Part shown: piece by piece, positions 22,627 through 30,714 of the stretch
How the letters are laid out: each line of letters starts with the position of its first letter
Numbering within the stretch: position 1 is the stretch's first letter
Assembly (NCBI RefSeq): GCF_000175235.1
Contig: NZ_ACQT01000012.1
Location: 1 to 49,567, forward strand
From: Acidovorax delafieldii 2AN
GTDB lineage: Bacteria > Pseudomonadota > Gammaproteobacteria > Burkholderiales > Burkholderiaceae_C
Length of the DNA stretch: 49,567 nt
Direction: 5' to 3'
Made by a program: the position numbers and the translations under genes
The notes under the pieces: generated by a model
The model's database searches: none
Seen by the model: only the letters and a program-made list of their open reading frames with translations
What the model was told of the DNA's origin: nothing

Positions 22627-23427
22627 CTAATGTTGAACGCGCACCGCTCGGCGATATGCAGCTGGCGGTATTCCCCCAGTCGAACGCCTGAACTCGTGGT
22701 GCAGGTGCGCCCCGTCTGTGTACCCACACTTGGCTGCGATTTCAGCCAACGTCAGGTCAGACCAAAGGATATAGCGGGATGCCGAGGAGATAGCGCAGGC
22801 CCTTTTGAGGGCCATCGCTGGAATACCTTCCGCTGCAAAGCGTCTCTCACCCGTTCGAGGATGCAGACCCAATGCGGTGTAGAGATCGGACACCTTCGAC
22901 CTTGGGGAGGCCAAGAAAAAATCGCACGCGTCCTGCAACAGCATCGGGGCGTTGAAAATTCGCGCCACGTCTTTGAGGGTGAAACCGTGGCGAACGCTTG
23001 GTGGATAGGGGTTTCGGCGGTTCTGATGCAGGCAGTGATCAAAGAACGCACCGTATGCCTCCAAAAGACGAAAGTGCACTCTCGAAACTTCCTTGGTGGG
23101 ATAGATGCCTTGCTCTTTGCACTCGCTGGGATCTATAACTTCCGCGTAGGTGCTGTACGCGCTCCAAACCCGCGCGATGCTTTCACGCGAACGGTTTTGG
23201 GCAAAGAACAATCCCGTCGGGCTGAGATCAAGACACGCCAACTCGCGCCAAGGCCCTTCGAACGATTGCAAAGATGGGGGCGCGCATTCGGCGGAATACA
23301 TGACACGCCGCTTCTTGTTCAGATCAACAGCGGACACCAGAATATTCGCGACGTTTTCTTGAAAAGGGTTGATCGAGGACTTGCGGCTAAGCGCTTCGAG
23401 CACTCTTATTGGAAGGCTGTAAGACAT
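22627..23427 (-). CDS. AraC-like transcriptional regulator, copy B
   Basis: This 266-residue paralogue of copy A shares MSYSLP at the start, the PWRELACLDLSPTGLFF block and an almost unchanged C-terminal DNA-binding domain. Differences cluster in the N-terminal half (for example VSAVDLNKKRRVMYSAE against ASNVALDRKQRIMNAME), so the two may bind the same DNA but answer different signals. Its upstream region (23428-23612) has no other gene. The second copy of the pair to be transcribed is A, downstream. Confidence 0.85.
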   Translation of the reverse strand: MSYSLPIRVLEALSRKSSINPFQENVANILVSAVDLNKKRRVMYSAECAPPSLQSFEGPWRELACLDLSPTGLFFAQNRSRESIARVWSAYSTYAEVIDPSECKEQGIYPTKEVSRVHFRLLEAYGAFFDHCLHQNRRNPYPPSVRHGFTLKDVARIFNAPMLLQDACDFFLASPRSKVSDLYTALGLHPRTGERRFAAEGIPAMALKRACAISSASRYILWSDLTLAEIAAKCGYTDGAHLHHEFRRSTGGIPPAAYRRAVRVQH

Positions 23428-23612
23428 ACGAATCTCAGGTCAGCTTTGGTCTGTTCGGTGGCCCGCACTTCGGTAGGAAGTAGCCGATCCGGAGCCGCCA
23501 GCAGCCGTCCACGTGCTATCCCTACCCATTTGGGAATGATGATAGCTTTGCCATACCAGCTTTATGACCTAGGTGAAACCAAGAAACTTTTGTCGGAAAT
23601 TTACAAGAGCGT

Positions 23613-24899
23613 TCATGCAGGCCCCAGGCTGCCGGAATTCAGGCCAGCGACCGCCGCATCCAGCAACTCCCCTGCGGGTCGAAGCCCGTTGATCCGGACA
23701 GCCGACGAAGGCATCTGAGCTACCGCCACCAATCCTTGGCCGATGCCGCCAACTTGCTGCTGTGGTATTCCAAAGCCTTGAACCAAGGAGGGTGCAGGCT
23801 GAGGGGGGACTTGTGGTGCCTCGGCCAACTGTCTCTCATGCCGTTGCATGAACCAGTCCGCAGCTTTTTCAGCAGCGGAGAACGCCTGAAACAGCGCCCT
23901 TGGGTCATCCTTGATGAGCTTGGCCCAGCCTTCTAGATAACTCGCATGCTGGTTGATGACCTCATCGGACTCCAACCCCAGCTCGCACATGAGGTAGGTC
24001 GAGGCTGTTTCAGCGATCAGCTCCTCCCTGGCGTATTCAGCGGAGCCTCTACCGCCCGACATCTCTCTCTTCAACCGCGACTCATGTCCCGTTGCATGAC
24101 AGCACTCATGCAACAGCACGGAGTAATGCTTGGCAGCCGCTGAGTACACCACCACGCCATCTGTGACAGAGTCTTTGTACTGCGAGCGTTCAGGAACCGT
24201 GATGCGATCCAGGCCTGGTTGATAGAACGCCTGACTGATAGGCTCATAAGAGACTGGCACTCCAAGCTTTTTGACCAGCGCCTCGATCTCTGCATGTACT
24301 TCCCAAGTGGGTTTGCGCTCGACTTCCGGTAACGGTGGCAGATTGGCGATGTTGTTGGCGTTGAAAACCCGGTACGTCTGTAAAAACGTGCGCCCCAGTG
24401 CCTTGTCCACAATGGGTTGGCCTGCTTGATCCAGCACGGGTTTGCCAGAGCTATCAACCCGAGGCCGCTTGATTTCTTGTCTGCCCACCTTGTAGATGGT
24501 GATCGACTGCGCACCCTTCTTCACGTAGGGCAACTCATCGTCAGGTGTGCCCGAGCGCTTCATGTCCTGGGCTAAGGCTTGCACTTGCTTGTACGTCATG
24601 AACCGGGTGTCGGTCCAATCGTTCGCCATCATCTCGGTCATCAGCAACACGCGGTTCATGCCCAGATAGTTCAGGCCCGTGTGCGCGTTGAACGGGCGGC
24701 GATGACTGGATGGAGCAATCCAGGGCTTTTGCCAGATCGAGGTGCCAGCCTCAATGGCTTGAAGGATGCGCTGCGCAGCTTCTCGATAAAGCTGGTTGTT
24801 GACGTCTTCCACCGAGCGCTTGGGTGGAGTGACGTTGCCGGGATCGGCTGATGCGGGTGTAGTCCGTTCTTTTGGGGACTTGGCGGTAGTGCGTTTCAT
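23613..24899 (-). CDS. ardC: ArdC-like antirestriction protein (ssDNA-binding domain plus zinc peptidase)
   Basis: The 428-residue protein has the ArdC layout: an N-terminal ssDNA-binding region (YREAAQRILQAIEAGTSIWQ, then KPWIAP…FNAHTGLNYLGMNRVLL) and a C-terminal zincin with HExxH at residues 264-268 (LLHECCHATGH) and a downstream helix with Glu297 (EELIAETAS) as third ligand. ArdC in IncW plasmids shields incoming single-stranded DNA from restriction and has also been linked to conjugation to some hosts. ATG 24899 was chosen over the upstream ATG since the family N-terminus begins shortly after. A Pro/Gln-rich tail of about 60 residues extends the usual length, and a copy of a 20-bp palindrome lies near its 3' end (23628-23648). 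Confidence 0.88.
   Translation of the reverse strand: MKRTTAKSPKERTTPASADPGNVTPPKRSVEDVNNQLYREAAQRILQAIEAGTSIWQKPWIAPSSHRRPFNAHTGLNYLGMNRVLLMTEMMANDWTDTRFMTYKQVQALAQDMKRSGTPDDELPYVKKGAQSITIYKVGRQEIKRPRVDSSGKPVLDQAGQPIVDKALGRTFLQTYRVFNANNIANLPPLPEVERKPTWEVHAEIEALVKKLGVPVSYEPISQAFYQPGLDRITVPERSQYKDSVTDGVVVYSAAAKHYSVLLHECCHATGHESRLKREMSGGRGSAEYAREELIAETASTYLMCELGLESDEVINQHASYLEGWAKLIKDDPRALFQAFSAAEKAADWFMQRHERQLAEAPQVPPQPAPSLVQGFGIPQQQVGGIGQGLVAVAQMPSSAVRINGLRPAGELLDAAVAGLNSGSLGPA
23628..23648. repeat. Dispersed 20-bp palindrome, copy 1 (one extra base)
   Basis: The sequence GCTGCCGGAATTCAGGC(C)AGC lies inside the 3' end of ardC. It is the same motif as 29725-29744 with one additional C in the right arm. 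Confidence 0.7.
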
Positions 24900-25028
24900 G
24901 GGATTGCCTTTCGTTGAATGGGTGGGTGGAGCCCTGCTGCGCGGCAGCAGGAGGAAACAGGACGAGGTCACGAGGTGAGTCATGGGCTTCATGTCGTGGG
25001 AGGGGAAAGAAAAACGGAGTGAACGTGC

Positions 25029-25298
25029 TCATAGCTCGAACGCTCCAACATCAGGGGAAGGCGGTGAGGGCTGCGATTTGTCGAGTAGTCCGCGATTGCG
25101 AGGGGGTCGCACCTGGGGCAGTGGCCTGTGCTCTCGCGCAATGTCGAGCGCTTGATCCCACACCGCTTGTGACCAGTCAAAGACCGAAACGGAGTGGGGT
25201 TGGGCTTCGGTGTAGATGGGACCCAACATGCGGCAAACGAGGTTCCAGACCAGTGCTGGCATCGGGTCGAAAAATTGGGAATCGGTTGTCGAAGTCAT
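25029..25298 (-). CDS. Unknown small protein of the leftward element operon
   Basis: The 89-residue product starts MTSTTDSQFFDPMPALV. It shows an aromatic and Pro-rich sequence (VFDWSQAVWDQALDIAREH, then a Pro/Arg/Ser tail) and no recognisable domain. It follows the 25308-25898 gene by 9 bp on the same strand and precedes ardC by about 130 bp, so it is the third gene of a small unit. Nothing can be said about its function. Confidence 0.6.
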   Translation of the reverse strand: MTSTTDSQFFDPMPALVWNLVCRMLGPIYTEAQPHSVSVFDWSQAVWDQALDIAREHRPLPQVRPPRNRGLLDKSQPSPPSPDVGAFEL

Positions 25299-25307
25299 CC
25301 GGCCCCC

Positions 25308-25898
25308 TCAAATCGGCAATCGCGCTTGCGCTGGTGGGTTCACCGTCATCGACACCAGCATCGGCACCCGCAACTGAATGCTCAGATTGGCTTTGCCCGC
25401 GAGGTCCGCTTCTTCCCTGATCACCAAGCTCAAATCCGGGTTTGATGGGCTGGCATAGAGAAGATTGATAGGCGCGTCATCCCCTTTGAGAACCGCTGAG
25501 GCCACGCTGAAATCGGTGTACACCGCTCCACTTTGCAAGCGCAGTCCCAGTGGCTTGTGCAGCATCACGATCGGACTGCACTCGGCCAGAACCGCCTCGT
25601 TGGAGCGATAAAAGAAGGCCACGAACATCCGGCGACTCATGCCTGTGGGTGGCCCGAACAAGTACCCAATGGACGTGATGGGTGCAGGGGTGGAAGGCAC
25701 CACCAAGTGCATGCCCCTCTTCGGATTTCCGAAATCCGCATAGCCCTCCTGGGTGTTGAAAGGTGCGAACACAAAAGCTATGCGCGACCCCAGCGTCAAC
25801 GGACATGGGTACTGACCATGTGGCTTGGGGTGGTCAGCCAGCGCCTGCCAAAACGCGGGGTCCGGCATGTGCTGCACGTGGTAGCTCAATGCACTCAT
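25308..25898 (-). CDS. Unknown protein of the leftward element operon
   Basis: The 196-residue product (start MSALSYHVQHMP) has no signal peptide or membrane segment and no family I recognise. It has a central aromatic and glycine-rich part (HLVVPSTPAPITSIGYLFGPP). The start was placed at the ATG that overlaps the upstream stop (ATGA at 25895-25898), which implies translational coupling with the 25895-26173 gene; an ATG 18 bases further up is also in frame. Confidence 0.65.
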   Translation of the reverse strand: MSALSYHVQHMPDPAFWQALADHPKPHGQYPCPLTLGSRIAFVFAPFNTQEGYADFGNPKRGMHLVVPSTPAPITSIGYLFGPPTGMSRRMFVAFFYRSNEAVLAECSPIVMLHKPLGLRLQSGAVYTDFSVASAVLKGDDAPINLLYASPSNPDLSLVIREEADLAGKANLSIQLRVPMLVSMTVNPPAQARLPI

Positions 25899-26173
25899 AA
25901 GCGCCCCTCTCCGCACCTCGATTCGGGGTGCGACGTGTCATAGGCGCTTGGCCGGTGGTGAAGGCGCAAGGGTTCGAGCCGACGCAGCTCCTCCTCGAAA
26001 TCGTCGGCAGCCCGTTCCAGCGCTATCAGCATCCGGGGTTGGGTTCTGGGGTCTTGTCGTGCGCGTGCCAGCGACGTCAATGTCTGGCGGTGAATGGCCC
26101 GAACGTACTGGTAGCGCCTCTCAACAGGGGGGGCGTCAGATTCGGTGAGAAGGTGAAGCAGAAGTCCTAGCAT
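25895..26173 (-). CDS. Unknown small helical protein, first gene of the operon
   Basis: The 92-residue product is mostly helical and charged (LTSLARARQDPRTQ, then ALERAADDFEEELRRLE) with no known domain. Its start ATG 26173 is preceded by the very strong ribosome-binding site GAGGGGG four bases upstream, but that site is the 3' arm of a stem-loop in the leader (26179-26197), so it can be hidden. The downstream gene overlaps its stop by 4 bp. Confidence 0.65.
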   Translation of the reverse strand: MLGLLLHLLTESDAPPVERRYQYVRAIHRQTLTSLARARQDPRTQPRMLIALERAADDFEEELRRLEPLRLHHRPSAYDTSHPESRCGEGRL

Positions 26174-26176
26174 GCG

Positions 26177-26345
26177 ACCCCCTCGTACAAAGAGGGGTGA
26201 TACCGGGATTGCTCATGTGGGCACGGCTCGAATCCGTGCCTTGGGATCAGGTGTTTGAATGGTTTCATAGCCCAAGCTACCAAACGAGCTTGGGGTCGTG
26301 CAACCATTTACGGGGCATCAACCGCTGACGAGCGGTGCGCGGTTG
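26177..26345 (-). promoter_or_regulatory. Structured leader with four stem-loops, one sequestering the ribosome-binding site
   Basis: Four perfect stems lie in 170 bp: 6 bp (26179-26184 with 26192-26197), 7 bp (26220-26226 with 26234-26240), 8 bp (26271-26278 with 26287-26294) and 6 bp (26321-26326 with 26331-26336). The last can form an alternative 7-bp stem (26319-26325 with 26339-26345), so two folds exclude each other. Read on the minus strand, the stem nearest the gene has GAGGGG, the ribosome-binding site of the 26173 start, as its 3' arm. Confidence 0.55.
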
Positions 26346-26382
26346 TGGTGGAAGATGAGAGGCTTTACAGCCTGTCAGCTGT

Positions 26383-27513
26383 TCATTTCTTTTTTGCTTT
26401 ACGTCGTCGTGGAAGAGCCCTAGACCGCAGATAGCCAGACGTGAAAATGTTGGACGGCAGTTGAACCATTGGGATTGTTGACGTCACGAAGCGCGCCAAA
26501 GGCGTGCGCAATGAGGCGAAACAATCCAACATGGATTGAGCAACACCCAGCTCTTCCGCACTCAACCGAAGGGAGTAGCGGTAGGTCCAACTACACCAGT
26601 CCTCCATCGGTTGAGAGGTCGAAATGGGCGCCACATAAATGGTGAACGGACCTGTCAGTTGTACTACGGTGCGTCCTGCAATCGTGTCGTAACGCCACTC
26701 TCCGCTGATTGGCAAAGTTCCTAATGAGGCAGTCCAAGTCTTACGATTCGTAGCAGACTTCGCGAACGCAATTGTGGGACCGAGTTGCCTGATATGTGAA
26801 GCACGAAGTGACCGTCGTTGCCGCCGAATTTCCTTGATGGCAGGCCTCAGATGGCATTCGAGTGGAGTGTTGACCAAGGTCCCCTTACCGCTATGACGAA
26901 GGTAAATCCAGTAAGGCGCGTTATCACCTACACGGCATTTGAGCAGCATGACGCCCGTTTGGTCTCTCAGGTGGCCGGACCATTGCGAGAACAATTCACC
27001 CAAAGCCAGAGCCTGCTCACCACAATGAACGATGCCACCAGGATAAGTGAGACGAAACAGGCGACCAATTTTCGTCAGCCGGTCCTGTCGTTCGCGCACC
27101 GATGCCATCACTCCGTCTACATCGACAACACCAGGTAACTCAACCAAAAAAGCCGCCTGTTGAAACTTTAGGTGGCGTGAATCAACTTGTGGTGCGATCA
27201 GCAGGGATGTAGTGATGGGCGCATAGCCATCGGAGTCATCGGAGCCATCGTGGATAAGCCATACCCGACAGCGCCATTTCCGCTGGAAGTCGGCTCTCCA
27301 TTGCCGCCACGCCTGCGAGCTTTCGCAGCTGGTCTTGATAGATGCAGCGAACTGCGCCCTTCGAGAGACGCAGAGGAAAGGCCACCCAAGTTCATCGAAC
27401 TTAGGTTCAGCATTCGAACTCGTCGTTTTTTCGAGAAGCTTGATGGGTTTTTTGCCTTCGTCCTCGAGATACGAGAAGTCGAAATCGGTTTCGTTTAGTT
27501 GAGAATGTTTCAT
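26383..27513 (-). CDS. Unknown element protein, paralogue of the 45351-46388 product
   Basis: The 376-residue protein (ATG 27513, MKHSQLNETDFDF) has no known domain. It is clearly related to the product at 45351: FLVELPGVVDVDGV against FLVKLPEVQNAAGV, RLTKIGRLFRL against RLEELGRFHKY, and ISGEWRYDTIAGRTVVQL against FQGEWVCSTIDGKTIVLL, in the same order. A very basic tail (RRRKAKKK) ends it. The two copies occupy opposite sides of the element. A 15-bp palindrome lies 33-47 bp upstream of the start. Confidence 0.75.
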   Translation of the reverse strand: MKHSQLNETDFDFSYLEDEGKKPIKLLEKTTSSNAEPKFDELGWPFLCVSRRAQFAASIKTSCESSQAWRQWRADFQRKWRCRVWLIHDGSDDSDGYAPITTSLLIAPQVDSRHLKFQQAAFLVELPGVVDVDGVMASVRERQDRLTKIGRLFRLTYPGGIVHCGEQALALGELFSQWSGHLRDQTGVMLLKCRVGDNAPYWIYLRHSGKGTLVNTPLECHLRPAIKEIRRQRRSLRASHIRQLGPTIAFAKSATNRKTWTASLGTLPISGEWRYDTIAGRTVVQLTGPFTIYVAPISTSQPMEDWCSWTYRYSLRLSAEELGVAQSMLDCFASLRTPLARFVTSTIPMVQLPSNIFTSGYLRSRALPRRRKAKKK

Positions 27514-27545
27514 AGGTTGAATCCTTTGGTAATTGGGTTTGCAAA

Positions 27546-27560
27546 CAGATCGTCGATCTG
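27546..27560. promoter_or_regulatory. 15-bp palindrome, operator candidate upstream of the 27513 start
   Basis: CAGATCG and CGATCTG flank a single central T, giving a perfect odd-centred palindrome. It lies in the 237-bp gap between this gene and the ParB–MT-A70 gene. Regulatory role is inferred from position only. Confidence 0.3.
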
Positions 27561-27741
27561 TCAAGCGAGAACGGGTATCCCCGCGCTCATGCGCGTTCGC
27601 ACATCAGTGCAGGAAGGCTTGGTAAAGAAGCCGGATCACGGTTGCGCTTTCATGCAAGTCATGCCCCGGTTAGGCCGCTGTCAGCGACCGTGCTGTATTC
27701 GCTTGGTGCAGGCGCCGTACACGATGAAGTGCCGCACGACC

Positions 27742-27758
27742 CTGCCGAATTCAGGCAG
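27742..27758. repeat. Dispersed 20-bp palindrome, copy 2 (shortened)
   Basis: CTGCCGAATTCAGGCAG is the motif lacking one G in the left arm, which makes it symmetric around GAATTC. It covers the stop codon of the ParB–MT-A70 gene. Confidence 0.7.
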
Positions 27759-29067
27759 CGTGCGCGAAAGCTTCATCGTTGGCCCCCGTTTGCAAGGTGG
27801 TTTGCACGACTGGCACAGCTGCCGTCGATTGCTGGCTCTGGTTGCCCCACGCATCCCAGCCGCTGCGTGCATTGCGGGCGAACATCTCAATGCGGTTTAC
27901 AACGGAGGGGTACAGGCGTTCCAGGCGTTCATGTACCAGCGCTGGTTTGGCGCTGTGCTGCGTCACTGGTGCAGCAAATACGGATGACTCGCGAGCCTTG
28001 TTGCTGGCAATCGTCAGGCCTTGACCACGTTTGCCGACCAGCAGCAATTCATGGTGTGCCACTGCAACGCCGCCCGCACACGTGAGCTTGCCGCCGTTCT
28101 TGTGCCATACCCAGTTGGTCAGATACTCGAAACCCCAGGACTGCATGACGCGCAAGCCTTCTGGAAGCAAGGATGCGGGGCACCACAGGTACAACATGGC
28201 GTCCTTCGTCACGCAAGACTGCACGTCCATCGCACAGATGTCATCCGTACTCATGGTGGGGTAATGGTTGTGCGGCAGCATCCGGGACGCAGAGCGGTCG
28301 TTGGACATGCCATAGTTCCATGGAGGGTCTGCAAGCAAGAGGGAATACTTCTTGCCCGTGGGCAGTGCCGCATTCTTCTGGCTCAGAAGGGCTTGACGGT
28401 TCAGGCGTGCGAGGCGGGATTTCGCGCTCTCTTGTTCCTTGTGTCGCGCAACCAGCTTCGCTGCTTGAAGAAGCACAGAGTCCTTGATGCGCTTGGACCC
28501 GGTGACTTCGACATGCGCCTCGTTCAGAGTGGTCTCGCCCGATGCCAGTTGCCGGTTCAGCTCTTTGCCGCCGTCGCAGTACACCTTTACAGCCCGTTGA
28601 ACCGAATCGCGGCTCACGGCAAACAGGTCAGCCGCTTGGGTTTGAGACAGTGGTGGCTCCGTCGCTGCTGAAAACTTGGCCTGACCTGGTTTGCGAGTGC
28701 ACAACGCAGCCGCCATCAAAGCCCGTTGTCCTGTGGTCAGGTTTCTGCGGTTGATGTTGCGTGCGAAGGCCATCGATTTGGCCTGCTCGTAGTTCTTGAC
28801 GCTCAGCGTCTCAACCTTGGGTTCGATGCCCAGTTCTTGGCAGGCTTTGAGGCGATGGCGGCCATCGACCACTTTGCCCTGGAAGAGCAAGATGGGCTCG
28901 GATTGACCGTTGCGTTCGATGCTCTGTTTCAGGGCGTTGAACTCGTCGGAGTTCATTGCTGGGAACAGCTCGACGCAAGGATCGAGGGGGTATGTCGTGA
29001 CGGACTTTGCCGTCGAGGATGGTTTCTGCTTGGAGGCCGCAGAAGAGGCGCTAAAAGTGTGAGGCAT
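27751..29067 (-). CDS. ParB-like domain fused to MT-A70-family adenine methyltransferase
   Basis: The 438-residue protein starts with a ParB/sulfiredoxin-fold domain (residues about 25-120, with GKVVDGRHRLKAC and ARNINRRNLT), then a helix-turn-helix (LSQTQAADLFAVSRDSVQRA, 140-159), then an MT-A70 methyltransferase domain with the DPPW catalytic motif at 247-250 and YLWCPASLLPEG after it. Such fusions are known in phages and integrative elements and are thought to methylate adenine in DNA. It could mark the element's own DNA against restriction. The C-terminal tail is low-complexity. A 20-bp inverted repeat lies 36 bp upstream. It heads the long leftward run of genes that ends with ardC. Confidence 0.88.
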   Translation of the reverse strand: MPHTFSASSAASKQKPSSTAKSVTTYPLDPCVELFPAMNSDEFNALKQSIERNGQSEPILLFQGKVVDGRHRLKACQELGIEPKVETLSVKNYEQAKSMAFARNINRRNLTTGQRALMAAALCTRKPGQAKFSAATEPPLSQTQAADLFAVSRDSVQRAVKVYCDGGKELNRQLASGETTLNEAHVEVTGSKRIKDSVLLQAAKLVARHKEQESAKSRLARLNRQALLSQKNAALPTGKKYSLLLADPPWNYGMSNDRSASRMLPHNHYPTMSTDDICAMDVQSCVTKDAMLYLWCPASLLPEGLRVMQSWGFEYLTNWVWHKNGGKLTCAGGVAVAHHELLLVGKRGQGLTIASNKARESSVFAAPVTQHSAKPALVHERLERLYPSVVNRIEMFARNARSGWDAWGNQSQQSTAAVPVVQTTLQTGANDEAFAHAA

Positions 29068-29535
29068 GTCGCGTTCCAGTTTGAAAAGTCAAAACTTCGG
29101 CGCGCACCAAACCCTTGGTGCGTGCGTATGGACGCGGACGAAACGGGGGGAGAAGAATCGTCCGCTTAGCGCGAACGTATGCACTGGATCGAGCGATCCG
29201 TGGAGGTGTGATTGAGGAAGTGGGTATCACTGTGCATATGCCTACCAGTCTACGAATTTCAGACCGTTTGTCAAGGGCAGCCAGGCAGCATGAATGCGGC
29301 CCATGACCCTGTCCGAATGTCCGTGGCAAGGGATGCCGTCCCCCACTTGCGCAAACGAGAGTGCGCTTGCTAATGTGGTTTCCCTAGCCCCCGGAAATGA
29401 TTCCGGGATGTCGTCACAACTGTCCAAGAAAGACACCGACAACACCCCAGCGCATGTGATTCACCAGAGTTCGAGCCGACGTGCGCCCGGTTGCGGCTGG
29501 GCACATCGGTGCGAGCCTCGATCAGGAAAAATCAC
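29068..29535. other. Divergent regulatory region between the ParB–MT-A70 and RepC genes
   Basis: No convincing protein-like frame is present, though a 63-residue TTG-start frame (29115-29306) exists. Two inverted repeats stand out: an 8-bp stem with ACCC loop at 29103-29122 and a 7-bp stem with ATGA loop at 29390-29407. Promoters for both directions must lie here. The region is a candidate for the vegetative origin alongside the repeats in repC. Confidence 0.5.
29103..29122. promoter_or_regulatory. 20-bp inverted repeat, operator candidate upstream of the ParB–MT-A70 gene
   Basis: CGCACCAA (29103-29110) and TTGGTGCG (29115-29122) are a perfect 8-bp inverted repeat with 4 bases between. The ParB–MT-A70 protein has a helix-turn-helix, so autoregulation is possible; this is inference from position. 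Confidence 0.35.
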
Positions 29536-30714
29536 ATGCAGCAAAAGAGAAACACGCCAGCGGGGGCCAGAGCAAAGCAGCCCTCATTGAAACCATCGCC
29601 CAAGCCACGGTTGGGCGCAAACGGACAGGTCGAACCCGTGATCGACTACATGGACCACGCCCCCGTGCATCCCTTGTACGTCATGACAGACGGCCTGTTT
29701 CGGCCCATCCAACACGGCACCCGAGCTGCCGGAATTCAGGCAGCTAACAGCGCGATCCGGAACGGGGTGTGCAAGACGCTTGTGGACTGCGTTTGGACGT
29801 CAGAGCAGGCATTGGACATCACGGACCAATTGGTCCTGTACCACCTGTGTCAGTTGGCTGGGACGCCTGGCGAACACAGACATACGTTTTTCCCAGCACA
29901 GCACCCTGAGGATTTCGCCACCGCACTCAGGCATATCAAGTACCAGGCTGTGAAGACCGAAACACAGATCGCCAGCAACCTTGCTGATCTCAGTACACCG
30001 TCTGTCTTGGTGGGCGTGGAAGTCACGATCCCATCACTTGCGCGGGGCATTGGAATGACCGCTACGGGGCCGAATACCGAGGTTGTGCGCAACAGCGTTC
30101 GCAGGTTGCTCCGAACAACGTGTGAGGCATCGCTGTACTACGCAGGCAGCGGCAGCCACTGGGGGACTTGCTCATACACGCTGTTGTCGGCGGTGCTCAC
30201 GGGGAAGGCGCCTGCCCGTCTCTTCGTATTCCTCAACCCTGAACTGTCAGCAGGCTGCCTATCCCGAAGCGGTGTGAACTGGATCAACATGCGTGAGCAG
30301 CGCTTGTTGCAGTCCAAGCCCGCAAGACGTCTGCATGCCTGGCTGTCAGCATGGGCGTTCTCTGGTGAAGTCCGAAAAATCAAGCTGGAAACCCTGCTGC
30401 CGCACGTCTGGGGCACAGAGGAATGCACGGCCTCAGCCAAGAAAAGCCGCATCAGGACGTTGAAGGAGGCTGTCCAGGCCATTGCAGGGCTGCCTGGGTG
30501 GGTGTGCTGGCTCAATGATGCTGATCGGATGGTGCGGGTGCGCAAACCCCGGTTTGTGGGCAGTACTGACGAAGATGTTGTAACGCCAACCTCAGACGTT
30601 GTGACGGAGACCCCCAGCGTTGCAACGGACACCATAGGCGTTGTGACGGAACCTGACCATGAGGTAAAGCCCAATGCTGGTGCGGCTTCCAAGAAGGTTG
30701 AAGCGTTGATCTAA
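29536..30714 (+). CDS. repC: IncQ-RepC-like replication initiator
   Basis: The 392-residue protein (ATG 29536, AGGA 9 to 13 bases upstream) resembles RepC of IncQ plasmids in its C-terminal winged-helix half: 'RLFVFLNPELSAGCL' (RepC has RLYVALNPLIAQAVM), then RLHAWLSAWAF, 'IKLETLLPHVWG', and 'KKSRIRTLKEAVQAI' in the same order. RepC binds 20-22 bp iterons to start replication. RepA helicase and RepB primase are not seen in this element. The last 40 residues are a low-complexity heptad (VVTxTxS) run encoded by four 21-bp repeats (30574-30657). A dispersed palindrome copy lies in the coding sequence at 29725. Confidence 0.75.
   Translation: MQQKRNTPAGARAKQPSLKPSPKPRLGANGQVEPVIDYMDHAPVHPLYVMTDGLFRPIQHGTRAAGIQAANSAIRNGVCKTLVDCVWTSEQALDITDQLVLYHLCQLAGTPGEHRHTFFPAQHPEDFATALRHIKYQAVKTETQIASNLADLSTPSVLVGVEVTIPSLARGIGMTATGPNTEVVRNSVRRLLRTTCEASLYYAGSGSHWGTCSYTLLSAVLTGKAPARLFVFLNPELSAGCLSRSGVNWINMREQRLLQSKPARRLHAWLSAWAFSGEVRKIKLETLLPHVWGTEECTASAKKSRIRTLKEAVQAIAGLPGWVCWLNDADRMVRVRKPRFVGSTDEDVVTPTSDVVTETPSVATDTIGVVTEPDHEVKPNAGAASKKVEALI
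29725..29744. repeat. Dispersed 20-bp palindrome, copy 3
   Basis: GCTGCCGGAATTCAGGCAGC: the arms GCTGCC and GGCAGC enclose a GAATTC core with a single mismatch pair. It lies in the 5' part of repC and is the exact reverse complement of copy 4 at 44431-44450. Confidence 0.85.
30574..30657. repeat. Four tandem 21-bp repeats in the 3' end of repC (iteron-like)
   Basis: Units begin at 30574, 30595, 30616 and 30637, each with the core (A/G)(A/C/G)(C/T)GTTGT-AACG in its first twelve bases; the remaining nine vary. They encode DVVTPTS, DVVTETP, SVATDTI and GVVTEPD. Length and tandem arrangement fit the 20-22 bp iterons recognised by IncQ-type RepC. Confidence 0.7.

Noticed and set aside
26220-26240. 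A stem-loop of 7 bp with a 7-nt loop that resembles a tRNA T arm
   Set aside because: The loop is CTCGAAT, lacking the invariant TTC start, and there is no anticodon or D arm near. It is one of four hairpins in a leader.
29115-29306. A 63-residue TTG-start frame upstream of repC
   Set aside because: Arg/Gly-rich with no protein-like core, and it covers the inverted repeat and likely promoters.
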